From the NCBI GenBank assembly GCA_964247055.1, contig OZ176052.1:1302001-1366000 (forward strand): a stretch of 64,000 nucleotides of DNA. Reading direction: 5' to 3'. Below are positions 42,130 to 54,479 of this stretch, piece by piece. Source of the DNA: Paragordius varius (taxonomy: Eukaryota; Nematomorpha). The notes beneath the pieces are model-generated. The model saw only the letters and a program-made list of their open reading frames with translations, ran no database searches and was not told the DNA's origin. Numbering within the stretch: position 1 is the stretch's first letter; the number at the start of each line of letters is the position of its first letter. Position numbers and translations under genes: made by a program.

Positions 42130-45100
42130 TTAATTAAGAATATCGAATAATTTTCCAACAGTCCAGTCAACACCTATAATTTAATGTTTGTTGAGGAATC
42201 ATAAAATTAATAATTAAGATCGATCAATATATTCCAATCACTTTTCTAAAACTTGAAAATTATATTATTATACGCATTTATTAGAATGGAACAATATTTT
42301 AACTGACCAGTCAACACCTTTAATATTAATAAATGTCAAAAATTTCAAAAATCATAATATGCTTTTTGTTAGAATTTCGATATTCCAATCTCAACCAGTG
42401 AACACTTATAATAACTTAGGTAAAATTTTAAAAAATATATTATACAATACTTTTAATTAGGAATATCGAACATTATTCCAATTATCAACCAGTCAACACC
42501 AAAGACCTCTAACATTTCAAAACTTTCAAATAATATAATATATTTTACTTTATTTAAGAATATTGACAATATAATCATCAACCAGTCAACACCTATTATA
42601 ACTTAGTTCAAATTTTCAAAAATAATACTATAAAATAACTTTATTTAGGAATCAACAATCCAATCAACAACCAGTTAAGACATATATTACATACTTGTCC
42701 AATCTAAAATTATATTATTATTTACTTTTAATTAGGGAATATGGAACATTCATCCAATCATCCACCAGTTAAGACCTGAATTAATAAGTTACCCATCTAA
42801 GAATCTACAAATTAGATTATCATATACCTTTAATCTAGAATATCGAACAATAATCCAACAATCCACCATTTACGTCCTAAAATAACTTACTTGTCAAAAA
42901 TCTCAAAAATTATACTATAATATCAGTCAACACCTAAAATTTAAACTTATTTGTCTAAACAATTTATATAATATATTAATTAGGGATATCAATATTCCAA
43001 CTGACCAGTCAACACCTATAATATTAACCTGTTTGTCGAAGAATTAAAAATAAGAATTAAGTTGGATTAATATAAGAATCCCTTGTCTAAAACTTTAAAC
43101 ATATTATATAATACTCTTAATTAAGAATATCGAACTATATTCCATTAACCAGTCAACACCTATTATATACTTACTAAAAATTTCAAAAATTATATAATTA
43201 TATGCTTTTTTTAGTATTGAACAATATTTCAACCGACCAGTCAACACCTTAATATTTGTAATTGTCAAAAATTTCAAAAATTATATTATGCTATGCTTTT
43301 TGTTAGGAATATCGCAATTCCAATCTCAACCAGTCAACACCTATAATAACTAAGGTTAAATTATAAAAATTATATTATATAATACTTTAAATTAGGAAAT
43401 AGAACATTATTCCAATTATTAACCAGTCAACACCAATGATCTCTTAAATTTCTAAACTTTCAAAAAATATAATATATTATACTTTATTTAAGAATATTGA
43501 ACAATATAATCATCAACCAGTCAACACCTATAATAACTTAGTTCAAATTTTCAAAAATAATACTATAATATAACTTTTAGGAATCAACAATCCAATCAAC
43601 AACCAGTTAAGACATATATTAACATACTTGTCCAATCTAAAAATTATATTATTATTTACTTTTAATTAGGGAATATGAAACATTAATCCAATCATCCACC
43701 AGTTAACACCTAAATTATTAAGTTGCTTGTCTAAGAATCTACAAATTAGATTATCATATACCTTTAATCTAGAATATCGAGCAATAATCCAATAATCCAC
43801 CATCTAAGTCCTAAAATAACTTACTTGTCAAAAATCTCAAAAATTATATTATAATATCAGTCAAAACCTAAAATTTTAACCTATTTGTTAAAATTAATTT
43901 ATATTTTAATATATTGATTAGGAATATCGAATAATATTCAAACCGTCCAGTCAACACCTATAATTTTATATTTGTTGAGGAATCATAAAATTAATAATTA
44001 AGATCGATCAATATATTCCAATGACTTTTCTAAAACTTCAAAATTATATTATTTTACGCATCATATTGGAATCGAACAATATTATAACTGACCAGTCAAC
44101 ACCTTTAATATTAATAAATGTCAAGAATTTCAAAAATCATAATATGCTTTTTGTTAGGAATTTCGATATTCCAATTTCAACCAGTCAACACCTATAATAA
44201 CTTAGGTAAAATTTCAAAAAATATATTATATAATATTTTAATTAGGAATATCGAACATTATTCCAATTATCAACCAGTCAACACCAAAGACCTCTAACCT
44301 AAACTTTCAAATAATATAATATATACTTTATTTAAGAATATCAAACAATATAATCATCAACCAGTCAACACCTATTATAACTTAGTTCAAAATTTCAAAA
44401 ATAATACTATAATATAACTTTATTTAGGAATCAACAATCCAATCAACAACCAGTTAAGACACATATAAACATACTTGTCCAATCTAAAAATTATATTATT
44501 ATTTACTTTTAATTAGGGAATATGGAACATTAATCCAATCATCCACCAGTTAACACCTGAATTATTAAGTTGCTTGTCTAAGAATCTACAAATTAGATTA
44601 TTATATACCTTTAATCTAGAATATCGAGCAATAATCCAATAATCTACCATTTACGTCCTAAAATAACTTACTTGTCAAAAATCTCAAAAATTATACTATA
44701 ATATCAGTCAACACCTAAAATTTAAACCTATTTGTCCAAAAAAATTTATATTTTAATATATTAATTAGGCATATCGAATAATATTCCAATCGTCCAGTCA
44801 ACACCGATAATTTTATGTTTGTTGAGGAATCATAAAATTAATAATTAAATCGATCAATATATTCCAATCACTTTTCTAAAACTTCAAAATTAAATTATTA
44901 TACAGGATCGAACAATATTTCAACCGACCAGTCAACACCTTTAATATTAAGAATTGTCAAAAATTTCAAAAATTATAATATGTTTTTTGTTAATAATTTT
45001 GATATTCCAATCTCAACCAGTCAACACCTATAACTTAGGTAAAATTTCAAAATTATATTATATAATATTTTAATTAGGAATATCGAACATTATTCCAATT

Positions 45101-45599
45101 ATCAACCAGTCAACACCAAAGACCTCTAACATTTCTAAACTTTCAAATAATATATTATATTATACTTTATTTAAGAATATCGAACAATATTTCAATCAAC
45201 AACCAGTCAACACCAATAATAACTTAGTTCAAAATTTCAAAAATAATACTATAATATAACTTTATTTAGGAATCAACAATCCAATCAACAACCAGTTGAC
45301 ATATATTAACATACTTGTCCAATCTAAAAATTATATTATTATTTACTTTTAATTAGGGAATATGAAACATTAATCCAATCATCCACCAGTTAACACCTAA
45401 ATTATTAAGTTGCTTGTCTAAGAATCTACAAATTAGATTATTATATACCTTTAATCTAGAATATCGAGCAATAATCCAATAATCCACCATTTACGTCCTA
45501 AAATAACTTACTTGTCAAAAATCTCAAAAATTATACTATGATATCAGTCAACACCTAAAATTTAACCTACTAAAACATTTATATTATAATATCTTAATT
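42130..45599 (+). repeat. 3.47-kb tandem duplication in array 2, copy 1
   Basis: Four consecutive higher-order units, one of them with an extra monomer (~934 bp). Private variants recur 3,464-3,473 bp downstream: AACCAGTGAACACTTATAAT (42,394; 45,859), AAGTTACCCATCTAAG (42,786; 46,252), GTCAAAACC or GTCAACACC with CATCTAAGTCC (43,801; 47,273), and ACCAGTTGACATATATT (45,290; 48,760). Confidence 0.88.
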
Positions 45600-48500
45600 A
45601 GGAATATCGAATAATATTCCAACAGTCCAGTCAACACCTATAATTTTATGTTTGTTTGAGTAATCATAAAATTAATAATTAAGATCGATCAATGTATTCC
45701 AATCACTTTTCTAAAACTTGAAAATTATATTATTATACGCATTTATTAGAATGGAACAATATTTTAACTGACCAGTCAACACCTTTAATATTAATAAATG
45801 TCAAAAATTTCAAAAATCATAATATGCTTTTTGTTAGAATTTCGATATTCCAATCTCAACCAGTGAACACTTATAATAACTTAGGTAAAATTTTAAAAAA
45901 TATATTATACAATACTTTTAATTAGGAATATCGAACATTATTCCAATTATCAACCAGTCAACACCAAAGACCTCTAACATTTCAAAACTTTCAAATAATA
46001 TAATATATTTTACTTTATTTAAGAATATTAACAATATAATCATCAACCAGTCAACACCCATTATAACTTAGTTCAAATTTTCAAAAATAATACTATAAAA
46101 TAACTTTATTTAGGAATCAACAATCCAATCAACAACCAGTTAAGACATATATTACATACTTGTCCAATCTAAAATTATATTATTATTTACTTTTAATTAG
46201 GGAATATGGAACATTCATCCAATCATCCACCAGTTAAGACCTGAATTAATAAGTTACCCATCTAAGAATCTACAAATTAGATTATCATATACCTTTAATC
46301 TAGAATATCGAACAATAATCCAACAATCCACCATTTACGTCCTAAAATAACTTACTTGTCAAAAATCTCAAAAATTATACTATAATATCAGTCAACACCT
46401 AAAATTTAAACTTATTTGACTAAACAATTTATATAATATATTAATTACGGATATCAAATAATATTCCAACCGACCAGTCAACACCTATAATATTAACCTG
46501 TTTGTCGAAGAATTATAAATAAGAATTAAGTTGGATTAATATAAGAATCACTTGTCTAAAACTTTAAACATATTATATAATACTCTTAATTAAAAATATC
46601 GAACTATATTCCATTAACCAGTCAACACCTATTATATACTTACTAAAAATTTCAAAAATTATATAATTATATGCTTTTTTTAGTATTGAACAATATTTCA
46701 ACCGACCAGTCAACACCTTAATATTTGTAATTGTCAAAAATTTCAAAAATTATATTATGCTATGCTTTTTGTTAGGAATATCGCAATTCCAATCTCAACC
46801 AGTCAACACCTATAATAATTAAGGTTAAATTATAAAAATTATATTATATAATACTTTAAATTAGGAAATAGAACATTATTCCAATTATCAACCAGTCAAC
46901 ACCAATGATCTCTTAAATTTCTAAACTTTCAAAAAATATAATATATTATACTTTATTTAAGAATATCGAACAATATAATCATCAACCAGTCAACACCTAT
47001 AATAACTTAGTTCAAATTTTCAAAAATAATACTATAATATAACTTTTAGGAATCAACAATCCAATCAACAACCAGTTAAGACATATATTAACATACTTGT
47101 CCAATCTAAAAATTATATTATTATTTACTTTTAATTAGGGAATATGAAACATTAATCCAATCATCCACCAGTTAACACCTAAATTATTAAGTTGCTTGTC
47201 TAAGAATCTACAAATTAGATTATCATATACCTTTAATCTAGAATATCGAGCAATAATCCAATAATCCACCATCTAAGTCCTAAAATAACTTACTTGTCAA
47301 AAATCTCAAAAATTATATTATAATATCAGTCAACACCTAAAATTTTAACCTTTTTGTTAAAATTAATTTATATTTTAATATATTGATTAGGAATATCGAA
47401 TAATATTCAAACCGTCCAGTCAACACCTATAATTTTATATTTGTTGAGGAATCATAAAATTAATAATTAAGATCGATCAATATATTCCAATGACTTTTCT
47501 AAAACTTCAAAATTACATTATTTTACGCATCATATTGGAATCGAACAATATTATAACTGACCAGTCAACACCTTTAATATTAATATATGTCAAGAATTTC
47601 AAAAATCATAATATGCTTTTTGTTAGGAATTTCGATATTCCAATTTCAACCAGTCAACACCTATAATAACTTAGGTAAAATTTCAAAAAATATATTATAT
47701 AATATTTTAATTAGGAATATCGAACATTATTCCAATTATCAACCAGTCAACACCAAAGACCTCTAACCTAAACTTTCAAATAATATAATATATACTTTAT
47801 TTAAGAATATCGAACAATATAATCATCAACCAGTCAACACCTATAATAACTTAGTTCAAAATTTCAAAAATAATACTATAATATAACTTTATTTAGGAAT
47901 CAACAATCCAATCAACAACCAGTTAAGATACATATAAACATACTTGTCCAATCTAAAAATTATATTATTATTTACTTTTAATTATGGAATATGGAACATT
48001 AATCCAATCATCCACCAGTTAACACCTAAATTATTAAGTTGCTTGTCTAAGAATCTACAAATTAGATTATTATATACCTTTAATCTAGAATATCGAGCAA
48101 TAATCCAATAATCCACCATTTACGTCCTAAAATAACTTACTTGTCAAAAATCTCAAAAATTATACTATAATATCAGTCAACACCTAAAATTTAAACCTAT
48201 TTGTCCAAAAAAATTTATATTTTAATATATTAATTAGGCATATCGAATAATATTCCAATCGTCCAGTCAACACCGATAATTTTAAGTTTGTTGAGGAATC
48301 ATAAAATTATTAATTAAATCGATCAATATATTCCAATCACTTTTCTAAAACTTCAAAATTAAATTATTATACAGGATCGAACAATATTTCAACCGACCAG
48401 TCAACACCTTTAATATTAAGAATTGTCAAAAATTTCAAAAATTATAATATGTTTTTTGTTAATAATTTTGATATTCCAATCTCAACCAGTCAACACCTAT

Positions 48501-48830
48501 AACTTAGGTAAAATTTCAAAAATTATATTATATAATATTTTAATTAGGAATATCGAACATTATTCCAATTATCAACCAGTCAACACCAAAGACCTCTAAC
48601 ATTTCTAAACTTTCAAATAATATATTATATTATACTTTATTTAAGAATATCGAACAATATTTCAATCAACAACCAGTCAACACCAATAATAACTTAGTTC
48701 AAAATTTCAAAAATAATACTATAATATAACTTTATTTAGGAATCAACAATCCAATCAACAACCAGTTGACATATATTAACATACTTGTCCAATCTAAAAA
48801 TTATATTATTATTTGCTTTTAATTAGGGAA
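45600..48830 (+). repeat. 3.47-kb tandem duplication in array 2, copy 2
   Basis: Follows copy 1 directly with near-identical sequence over more than 3 kb, including rare private variants. Adjacent higher-order units differ far more from one another. This is the youngest detectable event in array 2. Confidence 0.88.
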
Positions 48831-50899
48831 TATGGAACATTAATCCAATTATCCACCAGTTAACACCTAAATTATTAAGTTGCTTGTCCAAGAATCTACA
48901 AATTAGATTATCATATAACTTTAATTTAGAATATCGAGCAATATAATCCACCATTTACGTCCTAAATAACTTACTTGTCAAAAATCTCAAAAATTATACT
49001 ATAATATCAGTCAACACCTAAAAACTATTTGTCTAAAAAAAATTATATTTTAATATATTAATTAGGAATATCGAATATAATTCCAACCGTCCAGTCAACA
49101 CCTATAATTTTATTTTTGTTGAGCATAAAATTAATTATTAAGATCGATCAATATATTCCAATCAACTTTAAAATTATATATGCTTTTTATTAGGATCGAA
49201 CAATATTCCAACCGACCCGTCAACACCTTTAAAATGTATAATTGTCAAAAATTTCAAAAATTATATATTAATATGCCTTTTGTTAGGAATATAGATATTC
49301 CAATCTCTACCAGTCAACACCTATAATAACTAACGTTAAATTTCAAAAATTATATTACATAATACTTTTAATTAGGAATATCAAACATTATTCCAATTAT
49401 CAACCAGTCAACATCAAAGACCTCTAACATTTCTAAACTTTCAAATAATATATACAATACTTTATTTGAGAATATCAAACAATATTTCAATCATCAACCA
49501 GTCAACACCTTTAATAACTTAGTTCAAATTTTCAAAAATAATACTATAATATAACTTTATATAGGAATCAACAATCCAATCAACAACCAGTTAAGACATA
49601 TATTAACATACTTGTCCAATCTAAAAATTATATTATTATTAACTTTTAATTAGGGAATATGGAACATTAATACAATCATTCACCAGTTCACCTAATAAGT
49701 TGCTTGTCTAAGAATCTGGAAATTAGATTTTCATATACCTTTAATCTAGGATATCGAGCAATAATCCAATAATCCACCATTTACGTCCTAAAATAACTTA
49801 CTTGTCAAAAATCTCAAAAATTATACTATAATATCAGTCAACACCTAAAATTAAAACCTATTTGTGTTAAATTTTTATTTTAATATATTAATTAGGAATA
49901 TCGAATAATATTCCAACCGTCCAGTCAACACCTATAATTTTATGTTTGTTGAGGAATCATAAAATTAATAATTAAGTTGGATTAATATAAGAATCACTTG
50001 TCTAAAACTTAAAATGGTTATTATAAAATACTCTTAATTAGGAATATCGAACAATCCATTAATCACTCAACACCTATTATAACTTACTTGTCAAAAATTT
50101 CAAAAATTATAATATTATATGCCTTTTTTTCCAACCGACCAGTCAACACCTTTAAAATATATAATTGTTAAAAATTACAAAAATTATGTTATATTATGCT
50201 TTTCGATATTCCAATCTCTACCAGTCAACACCTATAATAAATTATCAAAATTATAAAAAGTATACCATAATATAACTTTATTTAGGAATTAACAATAATC
50301 CAATCAACAACCAGTTAAACGTAATATATTAACGTACTAGTCCAATCTAAAAATTATATTATAATTTACTTTTAATTACGAATATGGAGTAATAATCCAA
50401 TCATCCACCAGGTAACACCTAAAATATTAGGTTGCTTGCCCAAAAATCTACAATATATTTTATTATACTTTTAATTAGCAGTTTTAAACCTTCTAATAAT
50501 CCGCCAAACACCAAAAATATTAACCTACTTGCCCAAGAATCTAAAAATTAGATTTTAACTTTTTAATTAAGATTAACGAATAATTATCCAATTATTTACC
50601 ATTTACATCTAAAATACCTTACTTGTCATAAATTTTAAAAATTATATTATAATATAATAATTAGGAATATCGAAAAATAATCCAATTGACCAGTAACACC
50701 TAAAATTATTTTTTCAGTGTAAAAATTTTATTATAATGTACATTTAATTTTTCAATATCGAACAATACAATCATCGATAACATGTTTTCTTCCATACATT
50801 TTTATCTCCAGTCAATGGGTTAACCATCATAAAGTTAACATGTACCGTTAAATTAATAAGCTATATATTTTACTTTGTTATATATATCAGAATTAAAAT

Positions 50900-50974
50900 A
50901 TTGAAAGACCAACTTAAAGTGTTCAACGACCAACTATAAATGTTCATGGACACTCTTGAAGCACAAATTGTATA
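50900..50974 (+). mobile_element. Solo end of the foldback MITE family at the array 2 boundary
   Basis: TTGAAAGACCAACTTAAAGT, then GTTCAACGACCAACTATAAA, then CATGGACACTCTTGAAGCAC and AAATTGTATA. This matches the right terminal region of the element ending at 54,142 (GTTCAAGGACCAACTTGAAG ... TTCTTGAAGTGCAAATGG). Only one end is present. It sits about 110 bp beyond the last recognisable satellite monomer. Confidence 0.7.
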
Positions 50975-51606
50975 TATTGATTACGTGAAACTAAAGTCGT
51001 AAAAAAATAATTAATATAAATAAATAATGCAATTTATAGGCAAAATGTTTTGCTACCATTACACATTCTAACTCCATTTTAATATTGGGTAATCCACCAA
51101 TCATAATTATTCCTTATTGTTTTTCCATAATCGGCCTTTCATTACAAATGTTTCTTTGATTTATTTAAGTATATGGTGAGAATTTGCTATATCAATCCTT
51201 ATTATCATAAACTAGCACATACAGTACTAATAGGTCATATTCAAAAACCTTATAAGAATATATTTTCATATAAAACTCTTCTATAACTTACTGAGCGAAC
51301 TTTTTTACTAAAGTTATATTTCAAATCCAAGTTCCAATTACTGAATTTTATCTTTATTTTTTTTCTTAAATGTTATATTAATTTAGCATATAATATAAAG
51401 AGTCCTTTGAATTTAATATATTATTATCAAATGTCCGAAAATTCTATTTAACAATCGTGATGGTAAGCCCAAAATAACCTTTAACATTAATAAAATACTC
51501 TAAAAATACCCTAGGACACTTTTCAGCTAGTGTACATATATCAATCTATATAATTTAACATTAGAATTCTAATATGGTTGCATTCTTTAATACGCTTAAT
51601 ATTTAC

Positions 51607-51650
51607 CTCAAATATATGGGCATTCCATCCTTTTTCAATGGAGATTCACG
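51607..51650 (-). pseudogene. Exon-like block in flank B (RESPLKKDG...)
   Basis: The minus strand reads RESPLKKDGMPIYL followed by AG/GTAAAT, paralogous to 27,216-27,173. The reading frame extends a little further upstream here (MNFLI), but no acceptor AG is visible nearby. Confidence 0.25.
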
Positions 51651-52643
51651 AATTAAGAAATTCATAAATAGATTTAAGTAAGTTAATGTGATTTATAAAA
51701 CATAAAAATGATTGTTAATAGATATCGTATTCTAAATACAAATAAAAGTGATTGTTATAAATGTATTAATAAATGATTACTTATATATCTTAAATTATAA
51801 CTTAATTTTTAAAGATATTTGTATATAGGGACTTGTAATTCAGAACTCCTTTGCAAATTAAATAATTTAAGAAGTAAATTTACAGCTAATTTACAAATGT
51901 ATTTATATTTTTTGAATTATTACCCATCAAATCCTTAAGCAGGCCTAGCCTCCCAAAATTATTAATGATTAATTTATCTTAGTCTTTGATCATTGGAGCT
52001 TTTAAGATAGTTTTCTGTGCGTTAAAATCTTTTGCAATAGCCAAAATTGATAGCAAAAAATAGAAGCTAAAAATGAAATTCAGGATTTCTTTAAATTATT
52101 TTGAATGTTGGAGCCAGTATTTCAACAAAATTATTTGAATCGAATTTATTACATGTTAATTTAGCGTAATTGTAGAATATACGTCAGATTTAAATTAGAG
52201 CTTTTAAATAATTGATGTTTTTTCCAGTTTTATACAAATAAAATAAACTAAAATATATTTTTATAGAGTTCAAGATTTAGGTTTGTCATTTTTTTATTCT
52301 ATGTTAATCAATGATAGATGCATCTTTAAGCCATATAGGGCCAAAAACATGATCCGGTTTAAGCATTAAAAGCCCGGCCTTGCCATTAAATAAAATTTGA
52401 AACCGTTTCTGGCATTACCCACACTTTAATTTCATATACGAGAATTAATAAACCTGTTGTATCTAATCTAAAAATCCTTTTTATTTGTATTCGTTCAATA
52501 ATTTAATGATTTATAAGCAGTTTCGGAAAACTGACCTTTAACTCACATTGTCAAATTGAAAAATAGATAGATATTTCAAAATAGCCTTGAAGAGAAGGAT
52601 TAAAAGTTTTGTAATTTTTAAATGAGATAAAATAATTAATAAC

Positions 52644-52723
52644 CAGATAAGGATTGGATCTCTGAGGTAGGTTTTCGTGAGTAAGGCGAAACTGGAATGC
52701 TTCCTTATCAAATTCTATAATTG
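52644..52723 (-). pseudogene. Exon-like block in flank B (IEFDKEAFQFRL...)
   Basis: After an acceptor-like TTTAACAG the minus strand is open for 26 codons: IIEFDKEAFQFRLTHENL, then PQRSNPYL, with a possible donor GTTATT. The FDxEAxxRLxxxENL spacing recalls the N-terminal helix of borealin (FDxEVxxRxxxxE), the subunit that packs with survivin and INCENP. The C-terminal-like pieces at 33.9-34.8 kb fit the same idea. This is a weak, memory-based resemblance. The paralogue at 28.2 kb carries a stop. Confidence 0.25.
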
Positions 52724-52990
52724 CTGTTAAATTTTAGAACTGGTAGTTCTAAATGTAACCTTTATTCCAAACTAATATATATATAATGTTTAATAATGCT
52801 AATATATTATTAACCTTAACAATATTTTCGCAAACTTTTTGAATTCCATTAAAAGCTGCGTGATTTTTTTCAATCTTTGGATAATTGATGGGACATTTTA
52901 ATACATGTTTTTAAGAAGAATGACACTCTAATTGTTAAATATAAACAAAATTAAAATGATTGGTACAGTTTACTTATGTGTTATATTTAA

Positions 52991-53541
52991 TTAGTATTTT
53001 TAGAGCAAAAATATTGTATCTGTTATTTGGTTTTTATTTATTCATATTAATGGGTCATCCTTTTTTTATCCATCAATAGAGTTAGTTACCTTTTATTTTT
53101 TGTTAGAATATAAAAATATATTTTATAATGAAAAAATTTAGATATTTTTAATTATATAAAATTGTTTATCGAGTATTTTATCGGTTCATCGATCTTAGTG
53201 GTTACGAAAAATCAGCCAACTAAATGAATACATTTGAACCATTGTTAAAATACATTAATCATTTATGTGAAATCAGAGATATTTCCATCGCAAATGATTA
53301 AATATAATTTATAATCTATCATTAGTGTTCCATTTTCCTCCAATTTGAAATTTGACTATATTTTAAAAAGTTAGCGGTCTAATGATTCCACCATATCATA
53401 AATATTTTGAAAATTTAAATTAAATCGCTTTGAGATAGAATATTCTAAAAGTTACTGAAGTATAAAATGTGACTTTTATAGAAATGAACTGGGACTACTT
53501 TATGCTTTTACAGTGGTAATTTTTATAAATCCGTTTTGAGA
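52991..53541. other. AT-rich intergenic sequence, nothing recognised
   Basis: No gene, RNA or repeat family recognised. Confidence 0.5.
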
Positions 53542-54142
53542 TATACCATTTGCACTTTAAGAGTGTCCTTGAACACTTCAAGTTGGTCCTTAAACATTTC
53601 AAGTTGGTCCTTGAACAGTTTAAGTTGGTCCTTAAACATTTCAAGTCCTTGAACACTTCAAGTTGGTCCTTAAAATTTATTAATTTTGATTTAACCATAA
53701 TTTTTATTTTTTTATTATTTACTAATTTTCTTTAATTATTATATATTTATTCATTTAAAAATAAAATTTTTTATTGAAAAAACTTTTTTGAAAATATTTT
53801 TTTTAATTGAACAAAATTATTAACTTTTAAATGTTTTTAATGATAAATATCAATAAATAACCCAGAAAACTTATATATTTTTCATTTCATGTTAAAATCT
53901 TATAAACATCTAAAATTATTTTAAGAAATTAATAAAGATATACGGTTTCTCAAAGATTTAAAGTTGATATCAAATTAAAATTTATGTTAAATAATAGAAA
54001 ATAGGTTAAAAACAATAAAGTAGATGAATTATTTACGATTTGATTGATAAAAGTTAAAAACAAAACAAAAAAGTCAAAGGACCAAAATGTTCAAGGACCA
54101 ACTTGAAGTTTTAAAGGACCTTCTTGAAGTGCAAATGGTATA
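53542..54142 (+). mobile_element. Foldback MITE with minisatellite ends, ~600 bp
   Basis: Starts TATACCATTTGCACTTTAAG and ends CTTGAAGTGCAAATGGTATA, so the ends are inverted copies. The left arm continues as about six copies of a 21-bp unit, GTCCTTGAACACTTCAAGTTG, alternating with GTCCTTAAACATTTCAAGTTG (53,567-53,675). The right arm has two to three inverted copies (54,075-54,130). The ~400-bp AT-rich core has no gene. TA repeats at both edges would suit a TA-target (Tc1/mariner-type) insertion, but this is uncertain because the right edge is a (TA)n run. Apparent 61-67-codon frames in both directions are the 21-bp repeat read as codons. Other members: 31,562-32,005 and 50,900-50,974. Confidence 0.8.
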
Positions 54143-54479
54143 TATATATATAAAACAGGAGGGACTCAATGACTTGGTTTATATTGCGGAATTTTTTAAA
54201 CTCAACTGTCAAAATAACAGAGCATTAATGATACTCGTTTATTTTAGTCAATAAATACTCCTAGTTATTAATTTAAGTTCATTTAAAGTTTGGCGTTATT
54301 TCCCTTAAATTACCAGTTTGTGATTTATGGAGCTCGTAAAATTGGTAAAAAACAGATCTACAAATATAATATAATCGTGTTTTCATATATTTTTAAAAAT
54401 ATTTTGGCACATAGTTTCAGTTGACGTTCCCAAAGATTTTTTCATATATGGTCTTAAACCTTTTAAGTTGGTTGTTTTG
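54143..54479. other. AT-rich intergenic sequence, nothing recognised
   Basis: No supported feature. Confidence 0.5.

Larger units (their letters stand above)
34985..50790 (+). repeat. Satellite array 2, ~90-100-bp monomers in ~840-bp higher-order units
   Basis: Tandem array of the same family as array 1, in the same orientation, but more diverged. The typical monomer carries CCAGTCAACACCTATAATAA, a TTGTC-AAAATTT core, ATTATATTATAATATACTTT, TAATTAGGAATATCG and AACAATATTCCAATC. From ~37.8 kb on, about nine distinct monomers form an ~840-bp unit that recurs about 15 times. The marker CCATTT(A/T)CGTCC lies at about 37,822, 38,658, 39,477, 40,328, 41,166, 42,016, 42,865, 43,799 (variant), 44,646, 45,486, 46,330, 47,272 (variant), 48,116, 48,950 and 49,776. 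One member is a ~145-bp composite with ATTAAGATCGATCAATATAT. From 35 to 37.8 kb and after 49.9 kb, monomers are old and irregular. Short open frames inside are translations of the repeat. Confidence 0.95.
51150..52990. repeat. Segmental duplication, copy B (flank of array 2)
   Basis: Paralogue of 26,765-28,411 in direct orientation, about 200 bp longer because of inserted AT-rich stretches around 52.2-52.6 kb. Both copies lie immediately right of a satellite array. Anchors are given under copy A. No open frame longer than 60 codons occurs here, so the segment as it stands is not a protein gene; exon-like blocks are listed separately. Confidence 0.85.

Noticed and set aside
53495-53735. Open frames on both strands with repeated motifs like FKLVLKHFKLVL and CLRTNLKCSRTN
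   Set aside because: They are the 21-bp minisatellite (a multiple of three) of the foldback element read as codons.
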